A DNA stretch of 64,000 bases, from the NCBI RefSeq assembly GCF_040869045.1, contig NC_090319.1, positions 345,506,302-345,570,301 on the forward strand, written 5' to 3'. Below the pieces are notes generated by a model. It ran no database searches and had not been told where the DNA came from. It saw nothing but the letters and a program-made list of their open reading frames with translations. This document shows positions 54,429 to 63,796 of the stretch, piece by piece (within the stretch, counting starts at the first letter, position 1; the number at the start of each line of letters is the position of its first letter). The translations under genes were made by a program, and so were the position numbers. This stretch comes from Eurosta solidaginis. Lineage: Eukaryota > Arthropoda > Insecta > Diptera > Tephritidae.

Positions 54429-54850
54429 TTGTTGTAGCGATAAGGTTGCTCCCCGAAGGCTTTGGGGAGTGTTATCGATGTGATGCTCCTTTGCCGGATA
54501 CAGATCCGGAACGCTCCGGTACCACAGCACCATTAAGGTGCTAGCCCGACCACCTCGGGAACGATTTATGTGGCCACATTAAACCTTCAGGCCATCCCCT
54601 CCCTCCCCACCCCCAGGTTCCATGAGGAGCTTGGGGTCGCCAGAGCCTCGTCTGTTAGTGAAACAGGATTCGCCGCGAATAGGTGAGGTTGACAATTGGG
54701 TTTGGAGAAGCTATATATTCCGCTAGCAACCTGAATGGTTGCGCTACACACAACTTGAATCTGGTATTTTAGTCGCCTCTTACGACAGGCATACCTACCG
54801 CGGGTATATTCTTACCCCCTTACCCGCTGGGGGTGCGCCAGCTAATGTTG
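54413..54850 (-). mobile_element. SINE-like retroposon (family A), full length, 16-bp duplication
   Basis: Element 54429-54834 flanked by exact GCGCCAGCTAATGTTG (54413-54428 and 54835-54850). On the minus strand it starts CCCCCAGCGGGTAAGGGGGT and ends CTACAACAACAAC. Family landmarks in order: GGTATGCCTGTCGTAAGAGG, CCCAATTGTCAACCTCACCT, TTCACTAACAGACGAGGCTC, TACCGGAGCGTTCCGGATCT, CCCCAAAGCCTTCGGGGAGC. The exact duplication shows fairly recent target-primed insertion. Confidence 0.9.
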
Positions 54851-54890
54851 TATAATGTTGCCCACGCAATCGAAACTTCTACAGGTTGTT

Positions 54891-55955
54891 GTTGTTTTAA
54901 AAATAAAAAAAACTCTCCTAAAGCTCAGGTAGTGCTATGGATATGCCCCACATGCAACCGCAACGCTCCGGCAGTATTAACATGACTACCTAGGGATCGA
55001 TTTTTGCGACCGATTGAACGTTTGGTTCTGTGGATTTTGATATTCGGAAATAGTCATAAAATGATCGCGAAATAGTTCCGAAGTTGTCCTGAAATAGTAC
55101 CGAAAAGTTCTAAAACTGACTTTGAAAACAATTATCTTCAAAATAAAATTTTTACGATCTGGAGCAGTGATCTGCAATTATTCATGTTTTAAGGTTATTA
55201 GTGGGCTAACCAAAAAATTAGTATTAGTGCATACACAAACAAAGAATATCAAGCACTTATATCCTTTTACATAGTCATGCTTCGTAAAATGAAAAACCGC
55301 TCATAAGCCACGAAGCAGTTCAGTACTCAATTGTCTTATTGAGCAAGAAAGTCAACTGTGATATACGAAAACACTAATTTGAATCAGTATGACTAACAGT
55401 ACAATAAAATGAATATAGTCATATCAGTCTTCTGACGCTAGCAACAAACTGATGTACACGAAACTAAACTGAATACACTAAAGAAAAACCGATAATAAAC
55501 GAAATATACAGTGTATTACACACGAAACCAACATGCTACTGAGTTAAAGCGACTATGATTTCAGTTTATACTCAACAATGTCATATATGTATGGGACATA
55601 TGTGTTGCGGGGCACTCGTATGTATTTTCTATTTTATGTGCTAGTCACTCATAGTATTTGTCAGTACTTGACAAAGTACACATTTAGACACAATTTTTTG
55701 GCTCATGACTAAGTGCACTAATTTTATTAGTACTCAAAGCAGACCTCTGAGATAAATGATACGGTTCCACAGTTGTGTCGACTTAATCCCGAAATGATAA
55801 AAAATCTCGAAATTGTCGTGAAATTATCCCCAAGTGAGCATAAAATAACACTGAAAAAATCTCAAAATGATTCCGAAAGTATTTCCGAAACATTTGACAC
55901 CGAAAAACTCACGAATCTATCGCGGTCAAAGTCCCGATCACAACTCAGACCTCGC
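54891..55955. other. No supported gene
   Basis: 55000-55200 and 55780-55920 are rich in CGAAATGAT/ CCGAAA-type words; 55200-55740 is AT-rich with TTAGTACTC/GAGTACTAA-like words. A 132-bp hairpin begins at 55956. Nothing is coding. Confidence 0.35.
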
Positions 55956-56088
55956 GTTCCAATGAAGCGTGATCCAGATATGGATAGAAACAAATTGATC
56001 AATCTGGATCACGCTCCATATGGATAAATTTGTTGTTGCATTTGCATGTTAAATTTCTATCCGTATCTGGATCACGCTTCATTGGAAC
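55956..56088. repeat. Hairpin repeat, arms about 35-40 bp
   Basis: GTTCCAATGAAGCGTGATCC, AGATATGGATAGAAA pairs with TTTCTATCCGTATCT, GGATCACGCTTCATTGGAAC. The loop contains a further copy of the arm words (GGATCACGCTCCATATGGAT). Probably a tiny MITE. Confidence 0.8.
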
Positions 56089-56184
56089 TCAACAAGAAAA
56101 CATTCCACAACAATCGACAAATAGACTCGAATTATACCAACACTACTTAAACGGTTAAAAAAGATCCATTAACTGTACAAAGTG

Positions 56185-56340
56185 GTGCCATTTAAAAACC
56201 AGTCAAATTGAATATAACCTGGCGCGGTGCCATTTAAAAACCAAACAAATTGAATATAACCTGACGTGGTGCCATTTAAAAACCAATGAAATTGAATATA
56301 ACCTGGCATAGTGCCATTTAAAAACCAATCTAAATTGATA
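56185..56340. repeat. Tandem array, unit 42 bp, about 3.5 copies
   Basis: GTGCCATTTAAAAACCA followed by AATTGAATATAACCTG recurs each 42 bp (14 codons), so two minus-strand frames look like 14-residue repeat proteins. I regard both as artefacts. Confidence 0.88.
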
Positions 56341-56906
56341 ATACGAGCAATTAGAAAAATTAATACCATATCGCAAGCTGCTACACATGGTTCTGGTCTC
56401 TATCGTATTACCATTGTGTACCAGTGGCGCCAAAATTATTTATACACTTTGATGATAACAACAATTTGAAGAAAGTATCATCTAATATACAACCTGGCTT
56501 TATGGACAAACGTCCGTCATTAAACTAAAAAAAAAAAAAAATAACTATACAAAGGGCGTGGAACCCTATTACTCCCTTTTTCAATTTCAATTTCAATTTT
56601 CAAAAAAAAAAAATATCGCTCATTTACTTCAATAGTGTCATAACTAAAAAAACACAATTTTCCACGAGAGTCATTCAAAGATTTTAACTTCCATATGTTG
56701 CGCATATAAAGGCATATTTTCATTTTTTTTGGCACGTGGTAAATTTTTTAACGGATCACAAAGATTATTTTATACAACATAGATCATGATATTGGGTACG
56801 TTTCTATGTTATTAACTCAAAAGTCATGTTTTTTGAGTTATGACACTATTGAAGTAAATGAGCGATATGTCCAGTCTCACGTGATTGAGCTACAAAGACT
56901 GCTAAA
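56341..56906. other. No supported feature
   Basis: AT-rich with A runs; ATTGAAGTAAATGAGCGATAT occurs near 56850 and in complement near 56613, a small inverted pair about 240 bp apart. Confidence 0.4.
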
Positions 56907-56910
56907 ATAT

Positions 56911-57623
56911 TGTAACGAATTTGCTGCAAATCCTCTTATTTGCCCCTTTTGCTAGGTTCGTATCGCTAAACTGTTGAATAAATAACTCCAATATTGAATA
57001 ATGCAAAAATGGCCTTTATTAAAATGCTTCACAATAACACTCAAACTGTGCAACGAATAGCTTAATAACCAAACTGATAGCTCAAATGAAACTCCACTAT
57101 TCAAAATAATACTGCTATTGCTCGCTAGATATCGTGTTAATCAAACTGCTTGACAACTCAAATCAAACTGAATTACTTCTTACTCGCCTGCACCGCTTTT
57201 ATAGTTTACGCTGCATACTTCTAGGCTCTTCGATTTCCAGAAGTTACTAGTTGTTTCGGCTACAAAATCGCCAGCCGCAACTACGTGCACAAATTATTGC
57301 CCTCTCTTGTGACCACTGAGATAAGATATATGCATGTGTTTGTGCATTGCCGCTCCGCTGCTCGTATACGTACATATGTGTAGACGCAATTATTTATTCG
57401 TTAATGTAAACACATAAAGATTGAATTATTGATGTGAATGTTTGTAGTTTACAGTCTCTCGCGCGCACATAGCCGTATAAGTAAATGCATCTGTGTGTGA
57501 CATCTCTCTGGGCTGCCTTATATATGTGTATACTTGATTTGATTATTAACGTAAATACTGCTTGGCATGGCCTTAGCATCGCCTTAGTGATGGGATAACT
57601 TAGGGGTGGTAATATCCGTGACA
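56911..57623 (-). repeat. 3' LTR, 713 bp
   Basis: TGTAACGAATTTGCTGC to ATATCCGTGACA (plus strand), the TG...CA ends. The complement of TATAAAAG is at 57196-57203 and the complement of AATAAA (poly-A signal for the transcript) at 57015-57020. Confidence 0.95.
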
Positions 57624-57640
57624 CTGCCCTCCACCTAAGT
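57624..57640 (-). promoter_or_regulatory. Polypurine tract
   Basis: The minus strand reads AGGTGGAGGGCAG immediately before the 3' LTR (TGTCACGG), the expected place for plus-strand priming. The pol stop lies at 57635-57637, so the tract almost abuts it. Confidence 0.8.
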
Positions 57641-59638
57641 CTGATCGTCCCGATCAGACAAATCTCTCGATCTAAACGTTGCCAGCCTTTCCAAATGGAC
57701 CACTTTCATTTTGGTTCGTGGTTTACCGATGGTTTGTATGCGGTACACTACATCGTTGATCCGTTTTACAACTTTGTATGGGCCTTCCCAATTACACTGC
57801 AATTTCGGGGACAAACCTTTTTTACGTTGTGGGTTGTATAACAGCACCAAATCTCCTTCCTGAAACCCTTCTGAATTAATTGCTTTATCGTATCTGGCTT
57901 TCATCTTGTCACTCATAATCTTTGTTCGTTGCCTTATCAGATCATGTATTTCTCTTAGCTCTTCTTCCAAATCACTAGTGGATTTCCTGACATTTCTCTC
58001 CGCATTGGCATCTATCCCAAACTTCAAATCAGCTGGCAGTCTAAGGTCATTGCCAAAAATTACTTTTGCAGGGGTTTGGCCCGTTGTCTCATGCACTGCT
58101 GATCGGTAAGCCATCAAGAATAATGGTATGCGGGTATCCCATTCTTTATGGTACTTGTCTACTACTTTCCTTAAGTGCTCCTCCAATGTTCTATTGAATC
58201 GTTCTACCATACCATCGGATTGAGGATGCAATGCAGTTGTCCGTGTTTTTCGAATGCCCAATGACTTACACATTTCCTGGAACACAGCTGATTCGAAATT
58301 CCTGCCTTGGTCAGAATGTAACTCCATTGGTACACCATACCTTGCAACCCATTCGTTTTTAACCACTTCTGCTACTGTTTCTGCTTCTTGGTTTGGGATT
58401 GGGTATACCTCTGGCCATTTACTGAAATAATCCATAACCACCAGTACGTATTTGTTTCCGCGGTTACTAGTAGGAAATGGACCTGCGACATCCATGGCGA
58501 TCCTTTCAAATGGCGCACCTGAGTTATATTGCTTCATCTGGCCATGACTTCGTGTTCTGGGCCCTTTCGCTCTGCTGCAAACCTCGCAGTTCGCAATCCA
58601 CTCAGTGACCGACTGACGGCAACCAACCCAATAGAATCTCTGTTTAATCTTCTCGAGCGTCTTCGTGATTCCAAGATGACCTCCGCTTGGACCATTATGC
58701 AGCTCGCTGAGCACGTCAGGAATCCTCTTTCTGGGAACAACTATCAGTTTATTTTTGTATTTACCATCCTCACTCTCCCATGCTCGATGAAGGCAACCGG
58801 ATATCAATTCTAAACTGTTCCACTGTGCCCAATATGACTTCGCAATGGGACTCTCTGCTGACATCTCTTCTCTGTTTGGTCTTTCATTTCGTCCGAGCCC
58901 TTGCATAACACGTGACAGATCTGCATCTTCTAGCTGGCACTTTCTTAGCTGTTCCTTGTCCCATTCATCTGTACATGTTATATTCATTAGCCGGACATCT
59001 ATAATGTCTTCTTTAGCCTCGGCTTTTGAACAGTGCTTGCATTCCAAACTACATGGTCTTCGTGACATTGCATCAGCATTTCCATGGGTACTACCTTTTC
59101 GATGCTCAATGGAAAAGTCGTAGCTTTGTAGTCGCTCGATCCACCGTGCCAATTGTCCTTCCGGATTACGGAACTGCAGAAGCCATTTCAACGCTGCGTG
59201 ATCTGTCCTGACACGGAATCGCTGGCCGTAGAGGTATTTGTGAAAATGTTTAATGCAGTCTACCAATGCCAACAGCTCTCTCCGCGTAACACAGTAGTTC
59301 CTCTCTGGTTTTCCAATCGAACGGCTGTAATATGCAACTACCTTCTCCTGTCCATCGACCAGTTGTGATAAAACGCCTCCTATAGCATATCCACTCGCAT
59401 CTGTATCCAGAATAAATGTTGCTCCTGGAATCGGATATGCTAACATTGGGGCAGTGCACAAACGCTCCTTCAATGTTTGGAAAGCCACTTCTTGCTCCTT
59501 CTTCCATTCAAAAGCTTTGTTTTTTCTTGTAAGCTCATGGAGGCTATGGGCTACGCTGGAAAAATTTGGTACAAATCGGCGGTAATATGTGCACAGCCCA
59601 AGAAAACTTCTCAATTCATGTAGGTTCTGTGGTCTTGG

Positions 59639-59641
59639 TCA
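59639..59641 (-). other. In-frame TGA interrupting pol
   Basis: The frames on either side are the same (the offset 61123 to 59614 is 1509 = 503 codons) and the protein context continues unbroken. In related elements this place is a tryptophan, and TGG to TGA is one transition. It would remove RNase H and integrase unless read through. Confidence 0.92.
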
Positions 59642-61230
59642 ATCCTTTACAGCCTCTATTTTTTCGTTCGCAGTGCAGATGCCCTCTGTCGTTACCTTGT
59701 GACCCAAATAATTGACTTCCTTTTTAAACAGCGCACACTTTTTGGGACTTAACTTCAGACCAGCGCCAGCTATTCTCTGGAAAACTTCCTCCAAGTTCTT
59801 AAGATCTTCATCAAAGTTCTTGCCCAATACGATGATGTCGTCCAGGTACACCAAGCATGTTTTCCAATGTAGTCCTTTCAGTACCTGGTCCATGAGTCTC
59901 TCAAAAGTAGCTGGTGCATTACAAAGTCCAAAAGGCATCACTGTAAATTGCCAAAGACCATCACCGACACTGAAGGCTGTTTTCTCTTTATCTTCCTCCT
60001 TCACCTCCACTTGCCAGTAGCCGCTTTTCAAGTCCAGCGTGGAAAACCATTTCGTACCAGATAGCGAGTCCAGAGTGTCGTCAATTCTTGGCAATGGGTA
60101 GCTATCCTTTTTCGTTACGTCATTCAACTTCCGGTAGTCCACGCAAAACCTCATTTTTCCATCCTTCTTTTTTACAAGTACTACCGGTGAGCTCCATGGA
60201 CTAGCTGATGGTTCGATGACGCCGCTGTCGCTCATTTCTTGAATGATTTGACTCACGACTTCCCGCTTCGCCAGTGGCACACTACGTGGAGCTTGACGGA
60301 TCGGCCTCGCATCTCCAGTGTCAATTTGGTGTTTCACAACGTTGGTGCGGCCTGGTTTAGAATCATCCTGGTCAAATATGTTCGCGTACTTTAGGAGCAG
60401 TTGTTTTGCCTTACTCTGATAGGCTTCCTCTAGCCCATGCGTCCATGCCGTGATATCATTTGAAAGATCAGTATTACTAGATGAAACGTATTCCTGGAGC
60501 TGTTCAGAGTTAATAACTACTTCGGCCTCTTGGCATCTTCCCAAAATAGCTCCTTTGGTCAAATTGAATGGTGACTTGAACTCATTGAGTACTCTTACCG
60601 GAATACGTCCATCTTGTTTTGTCATAGCCAGGGTTTTTCCTACAAGTATGTTCAGTGCTGATTTATTTGCTGCTTCGACAACCCACAATTTGTTTGTCCC
60701 ACAATCTCCATCTACCTTTGCCCAGATGACTGCTTCTGATTTTGGTGGTATTTGCTGACTCTCTTCCACCAGCACTCGTTTACTGCTGTAGCCTCTCTCG
60801 TAGCCGAAATTAAGTGGCACATCCATGTTCTTATATCGCATCGTCTTGCTTTGCATATCGATCTTGATGCCTTGGTTGATTAAGAAGTCCACTCCAATTA
60901 TGATTTCATCAACAATACCTGCCACTATAAAATTGTGAAGTACCGTGACGTTCCCAATTGCTACTTCACATTCTACTTCTCCAATTACCTGGGTGTCCTC
61001 TCCCGTGGCTGTACGTAATCTTGCTCCAAGCAATGGTCTTATCTTCTTGTTTACTAAATCCGCTCGAATGATGGAATGAGATGCACCCGTATCTACAGTC
61101 AGTAACCGTTCCTTTCCGTCCACATGTCCTCCAACAGTAAGATTGCTTGACCTTCTTCCAATTTGCGAGATAGAGATTATGGGGCGTTCAATTGAGGGAG
61201 CCAGCTGTCGCCCCTTGCGGCTGACTCGCT

Positions 61231-61273
61231 TTAGTTTAACGATTGAGTGGATTTGGAGATTTGCTCGTCTCCT
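61231..61273 (-). promoter_or_regulatory. gag-pol overlap with putative -1 frameshift heptamer GTTAAAC
   Basis: The pol frame opens at 61273 (after TGA at 61276-61274) and gag ends at TAA 61233-61231, a 43-nt overlap with pol in the -1 frame. On the minus strand the heptamer G TTA AAC (61240-61234) is phased as X XXY YYZ in the gag frame, and the next codon is the gag stop. GUUAAAC is a known slippery heptamer (equine arteritis virus). Whether a pseudoknot follows was not worked out. Confidence 0.7.
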
Positions 61274-62580
61274 TCAGCTCTGCGTTTACGGCCACCCACA
61301 TTGTTGGAACTATTGGAATTGCTACTGCAATGACGTGCAATGTGACCTGGGTTACCGCACTTGAAACATTTCATAACTCCGGCATTTTTCTGTTGTGATC
61401 CCTTCAGAGCTTCCAAAATTGTATCTACCCACTCCGGCCTTTCTACTTCCACACGATGAGCTTTGTATGCTGGTTTACTCAATAGTGACGCCGTTTCCTG
61501 GGTCAATGCATGGGATACCGTTTCAGAAAATGTTTGCTTGGGGTTCGCGTATGTGGCTCGCTTCGTTTCGACGTCCCGTATGCCATTTATAAAGCTCTGA
61601 ATCTTCACTCTTTCCGTGTATTCCACGGGTGCATCCGCATTTGCAAGATGAGCCAATCTTTCAATGTCCGAAGCAAACTCCTGCAAAGTCTCGTTAGCTT
61701 TTTGGTAGCGGTTTTGCAATTCTATTTGAAATATCTGTTTCCTGTGTTCGCTTCCGTATCGCCGTTCTACAGCAGCCATCAATGCGTCATAACTGTTCCG
61801 TTCGTACTCTGGAATAGTCTGTAAGATTTCCGCGGCAGGCCCTTTCAGTGCCACGAACAGAGCTGCAACTTTATCTTCAGCATTCCATTGGTTCACTGCT
61901 GCGGTCTTCTCAAACTGTAGCTTAAAGACCTGAAAATGAACAGAACCGTCAAAGGATGGTGTCTTTACCTTTGGATTACTCGTTGAAACTGCTGGGCGAT
62001 TTAGTTGCAACTGCTCGATACGTCCTCTCAAAGCATCCACCTCGGCCTCGATTTTATCCTGTCGACCACTGAAGCCTTCATGAAACTGGGTTAGTTTTTC
62101 TTCCATATGCGCTTCCAGTTTAGATGATATACGGACTTCCTGCTCTTCTAGTTGTGTGGAGATCTGAGATGATATCTGTGCTGAAATTTGTGAAATACGC
62201 GTTTCTTGTGCTTCAATTTTCGATGTTATTTCTGACGACATTTCTGCAATACGTGTCTTCTGTTCTTCCATCATGGATGTTATATCTGTCTTTTGCGATT
62301 CCAGTTGAGAAGCCACTGTCGATGTTTGAGCAGATATTGCAGCCAAAATCATGTTCAAGTCTGTGCTCGTAACTGTCTGCGATGTTTCGTTTTTCTCTTC
62401 AATTTTTGTTACTTCCTCGCCATCAAGATGAAAGTCATACTCTTCCACATCAATTCCTTCCGCTTCCATTGCCTCTCGTAGCCGTGCCTGAAGTTCAAGT
62501 TTAACGCCGCTTGTATTCAATCCACGGCTCTCCAACTCCTTCTTTAGTTGCTGGATCTTCAATTCACTGAACTTTGCCAT
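61231..62580 (-). CDS. gag: Gag polyprotein with N-terminal SAP domain, 449 aa
   Basis: Structural protein of the retrotransposon particle. Residues 3-42 form a SAP domain (LKKELESRGLNTSGVKLELQ), a short helix-loop-helix DNA-binding fold. About 60-200 is a long coiled coil of repeated SQLESQ/KIEAQETRIS units. About 205-370 is the capsid-like core (VKTPSFDGSVHFQVFKLQFE; YGSEHRKQIFQIELQNRYQK; ANADAPVEYTERVKIQSFIN), and 405-418 a CCHC zinc knuckle CFKCGNPGHIARHC for RNA binding, followed by a basic GRKRR. The ATG at 62580 is the first in the leader, 50 bp inside the LTR, with a good context (GACATGG). It is intact from start to stop, and ends at the putative frameshift site. Two gag relics in the window carry the same SAP domain. 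Confidence 0.93.
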   Translation of the reverse strand: MAKFSELKIQQLKKELESRGLNTSGVKLELQARLREAMEAEGIDVEEYDFHLDGEEVTKIEEKNETSQTVTSTDLNMILAAISAQTSTVASQLESQKTDITSMMEEQKTRIAEMSSEITSKIEAQETRISQISAQISSQISTQLEEQEVRISSKLEAHMEEKLTQFHEGFSGRQDKIEAEVDALRGRIEQLQLNRPAVSTSNPKVKTPSFDGSVHFQVFKLQFEKTAAVNQWNAEDKVAALFVALKGPAAEILQTIPEYERNSYDALMAAVERRYGSEHRKQIFQIELQNRYQKANETLQEFASDIERLAHLANADAPVEYTERVKIQSFINGIRDVETKRATYANPKQTFSETVSHALTQETASLLSKPAYKAHRVEVERPEWVDTILEALKGSQQKNAGVMKCFKCGNPGHIARHCSSNSNSSNNVGGRKRRAEGDEQISKSTQSLN

Positions 62581-62613
62581 GTCCTTGTTGTCCTCCGGAA
62601 TTTATTCAACAAT

Positions 62614-62631
62614 TCCTCTTCTGACACCAAT
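62614..62631 (-). promoter_or_regulatory. Primer binding site, Leu-tRNA type
   Basis: The minus strand after the 5' LTR reads TTGGTGTCAGAAGAGGAA; TGGTGTCAGAAG pairs with the 3' end of Leu tRNA. The site starts one base from the LTR. Confidence 0.7.
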
Positions 62632-63344
62632 TGTAACGAATTTGCTGCAAATCCTCTTATTTGCCCCTTTTGCTAGGTTCGTATCGCTAAACTGTTGAAT
62701 AAATAACTCCAATATTGAATAATGCAAAAATGGCCTTTATTAAAATGCTTCACAATAACACTCAAACTGTGCAACGAATAGCTTAATAACCAAACTGATA
62801 GCTCAAATGAAACTCCACTATTCAAAATAATACTGCTATTGCTCGCTAGATATCGTGTTAATCAAACTGCTTGACAACTCAAATCAAACTGAATTACTTC
62901 TTACTCGCCTGCACCGCTTTTATAGTTTACGCTGCATACTTCTAGGCTCTTCGATTTCCAGAAGTTACTAGTTGTTTCGGCTACAAAATCGCCAGCCGCA
63001 ACTACGTGCACAAATTATTGCCCTCTCTTGTGACCACTGAGATAAGATATATGCATGTGTTTGTGCATTGCCGCTCCGCTGCTCGTATACGTACATATGT
63101 GTAGACGCAATTATTTATTCGTTTATGTAAACACATAAAGATTGAATTATTGATGTGAATGTTTGTAGTTTACAGTCTCTCGCGCGCACATAGCCGTATA
63201 AGTAAATGCATCTGTGTGTGACATCTCTCTGGGCTGCCTTATATATGTGTATACTTGATTTGATTATTAACGTAAATACTGCTTGGCATGGCCTTAGCAT
63301 CGCCTTAGTGATGGGATAATTTAGGGGTGGTAATATCCGTGACA
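62632..63344 (-). repeat. 5' LTR, 713 bp
   Basis: TGTAACGAATTTGCTGC to ATATCCGTGACA (plus strand), followed by ATAT at 63345-63348. Promoter parts are listed separately. Confidence 0.95.
62885..62924 (-). promoter_or_regulatory. LTR core promoter: TATA box and initiator
   Basis: TATAAAAG at 62924-62917 (minus strand), with TCAGTT, an arthropod-type initiator, whose A lies at 62890, 34 nt downstream of the first T. The solo LTRs keep TATAAAAGCAG with AGTCAGT at similar spacing. The complement of AATAAA at 62741-62736 lies about 150 nt downstream and would serve as the poly-A signal in the 3' LTR. Confidence 0.7.
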
Positions 63345-63524
63345 ATATTCTGAAAAAAGTAACTGATCACCAAAAAAACAAAAGGTAGCATTGTTCCATA
63401 TTTCTCCCAAATCTGTCCATCTATTTTTGGAGTGTTTTGAGCAACAAAAACAAACGCAACAGGCACTCTACCCAACCAACCACCGTGAAAAGTGAAGATA
63501 TGCACTGTTTGTGGTTAGCAGCTT

Positions 63525-63790
63525 GTACAAGGGATTCAAGGGGTTGATAAGCGCAATACAAAGCTGTTCTGTTACAAATATGAATGTATCATACAAATGT
63601 TGAGCAGGCGAGGCTGGGGCGAACCTAAGTTCCTAATGGCACTAGTGAGTGGGGGATGACCTAGAAGGTTTAATGTGGTCATATTAATCGTTGCCGAGTT
63701 GGTCGAGCTAGTACCTTTATCGTGCTTTGTTACCGGAACGTACCGGATCTGTATCCGGCAAATGACCATCAACATCAGGATCTAAAACCT
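63525..63790 (+). mobile_element. SINE family A, diverged copy
   Basis: GGGATTCAAGGGGTTGATAA, GGCTGGGGCGAACCTAAG, GGATGACCTAGAAGGTTTAA, TACCGGAACGTACCGGATCT and AAACCTTCGGGGTG occur in family order, with deletions. Confidence 0.72.
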
Positions 63791-63796
63791 TCGGGG

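Larger units (their letters stand above)
57635..61273 (-). pseudogene. pol: pol polyprotein (protease, RT, RNase H, integrase), one in-frame TGA
   Basis: One frame from 61273 to 57635 broken only by TGA at 59639-59641. Before the TGA: retropepsin active site DTGAS about 11 residues after the first GTG in 61123, then reverse transcriptase (SPWSSPVVLVKKKDGKMRFC; FCVDYRKLN; VMPFGLCNAPATFERLM) with the catalytic YLDD at 59839-59850 or so. After it: the RT connection (LRSFLGLCTYYRRFVPNF), RNase H (Asp in LDTDASGYA, Glu in RRELLA, Asp in RTDHA), integrase zinc finger H306/H313/C343/C346 and catalytic D375, D435, E471 of the 659-residue frame (35 residues between the last two), and a GPY motif at 611-613. 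The stop falls between RT and RNase H, in the stretch AVKD-stop-PRPQN. It lacks its own start and is expected to be made by -1 frameshifting from gag. Confidence 0.95.
56911..63344 (-). mobile_element. Near-intact Ty3/gypsy LTR retrotransposon, 6434 bp
   Basis: 713-bp LTRs at both ends (56911-57623 and 62632-63344), flanked by ATAT at 56907-56910 and 63345-63348. On the minus strand the order is 5' LTR, primer site, gag, pol (protease, reverse transcriptase, RNase H, integrase), polypurine tract, 3' LTR. There is no env-like frame. The LTRs differ at two sites I could see (57403/63124 and 57599/63320), so the insertion is young. The one coding defect is an in-frame TGA in pol. Gag/pol order with protease-RT-RH-IN is that of Metaviridae; the Leu-tRNA-type primer site is shared with the mdg3/micropia-type elements as far as I recall. 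Confidence 0.95.

Noticed and set aside
56169..56433. Two minus-strand frames with 14-residue repeats (WFLNGT...GYIQF)
   Set aside because: Both come from one 42-bp DNA repeat read in two frames; neither has a start context or other support.
57394..57624. 76-residue minus-strand frame in the LTR, repeated at 63115-63345, as a small LTR-coded protein
   Set aside because: It is preserved only because the two LTRs are nearly identical; no similar frame occurs in the other LTR subfamilies.
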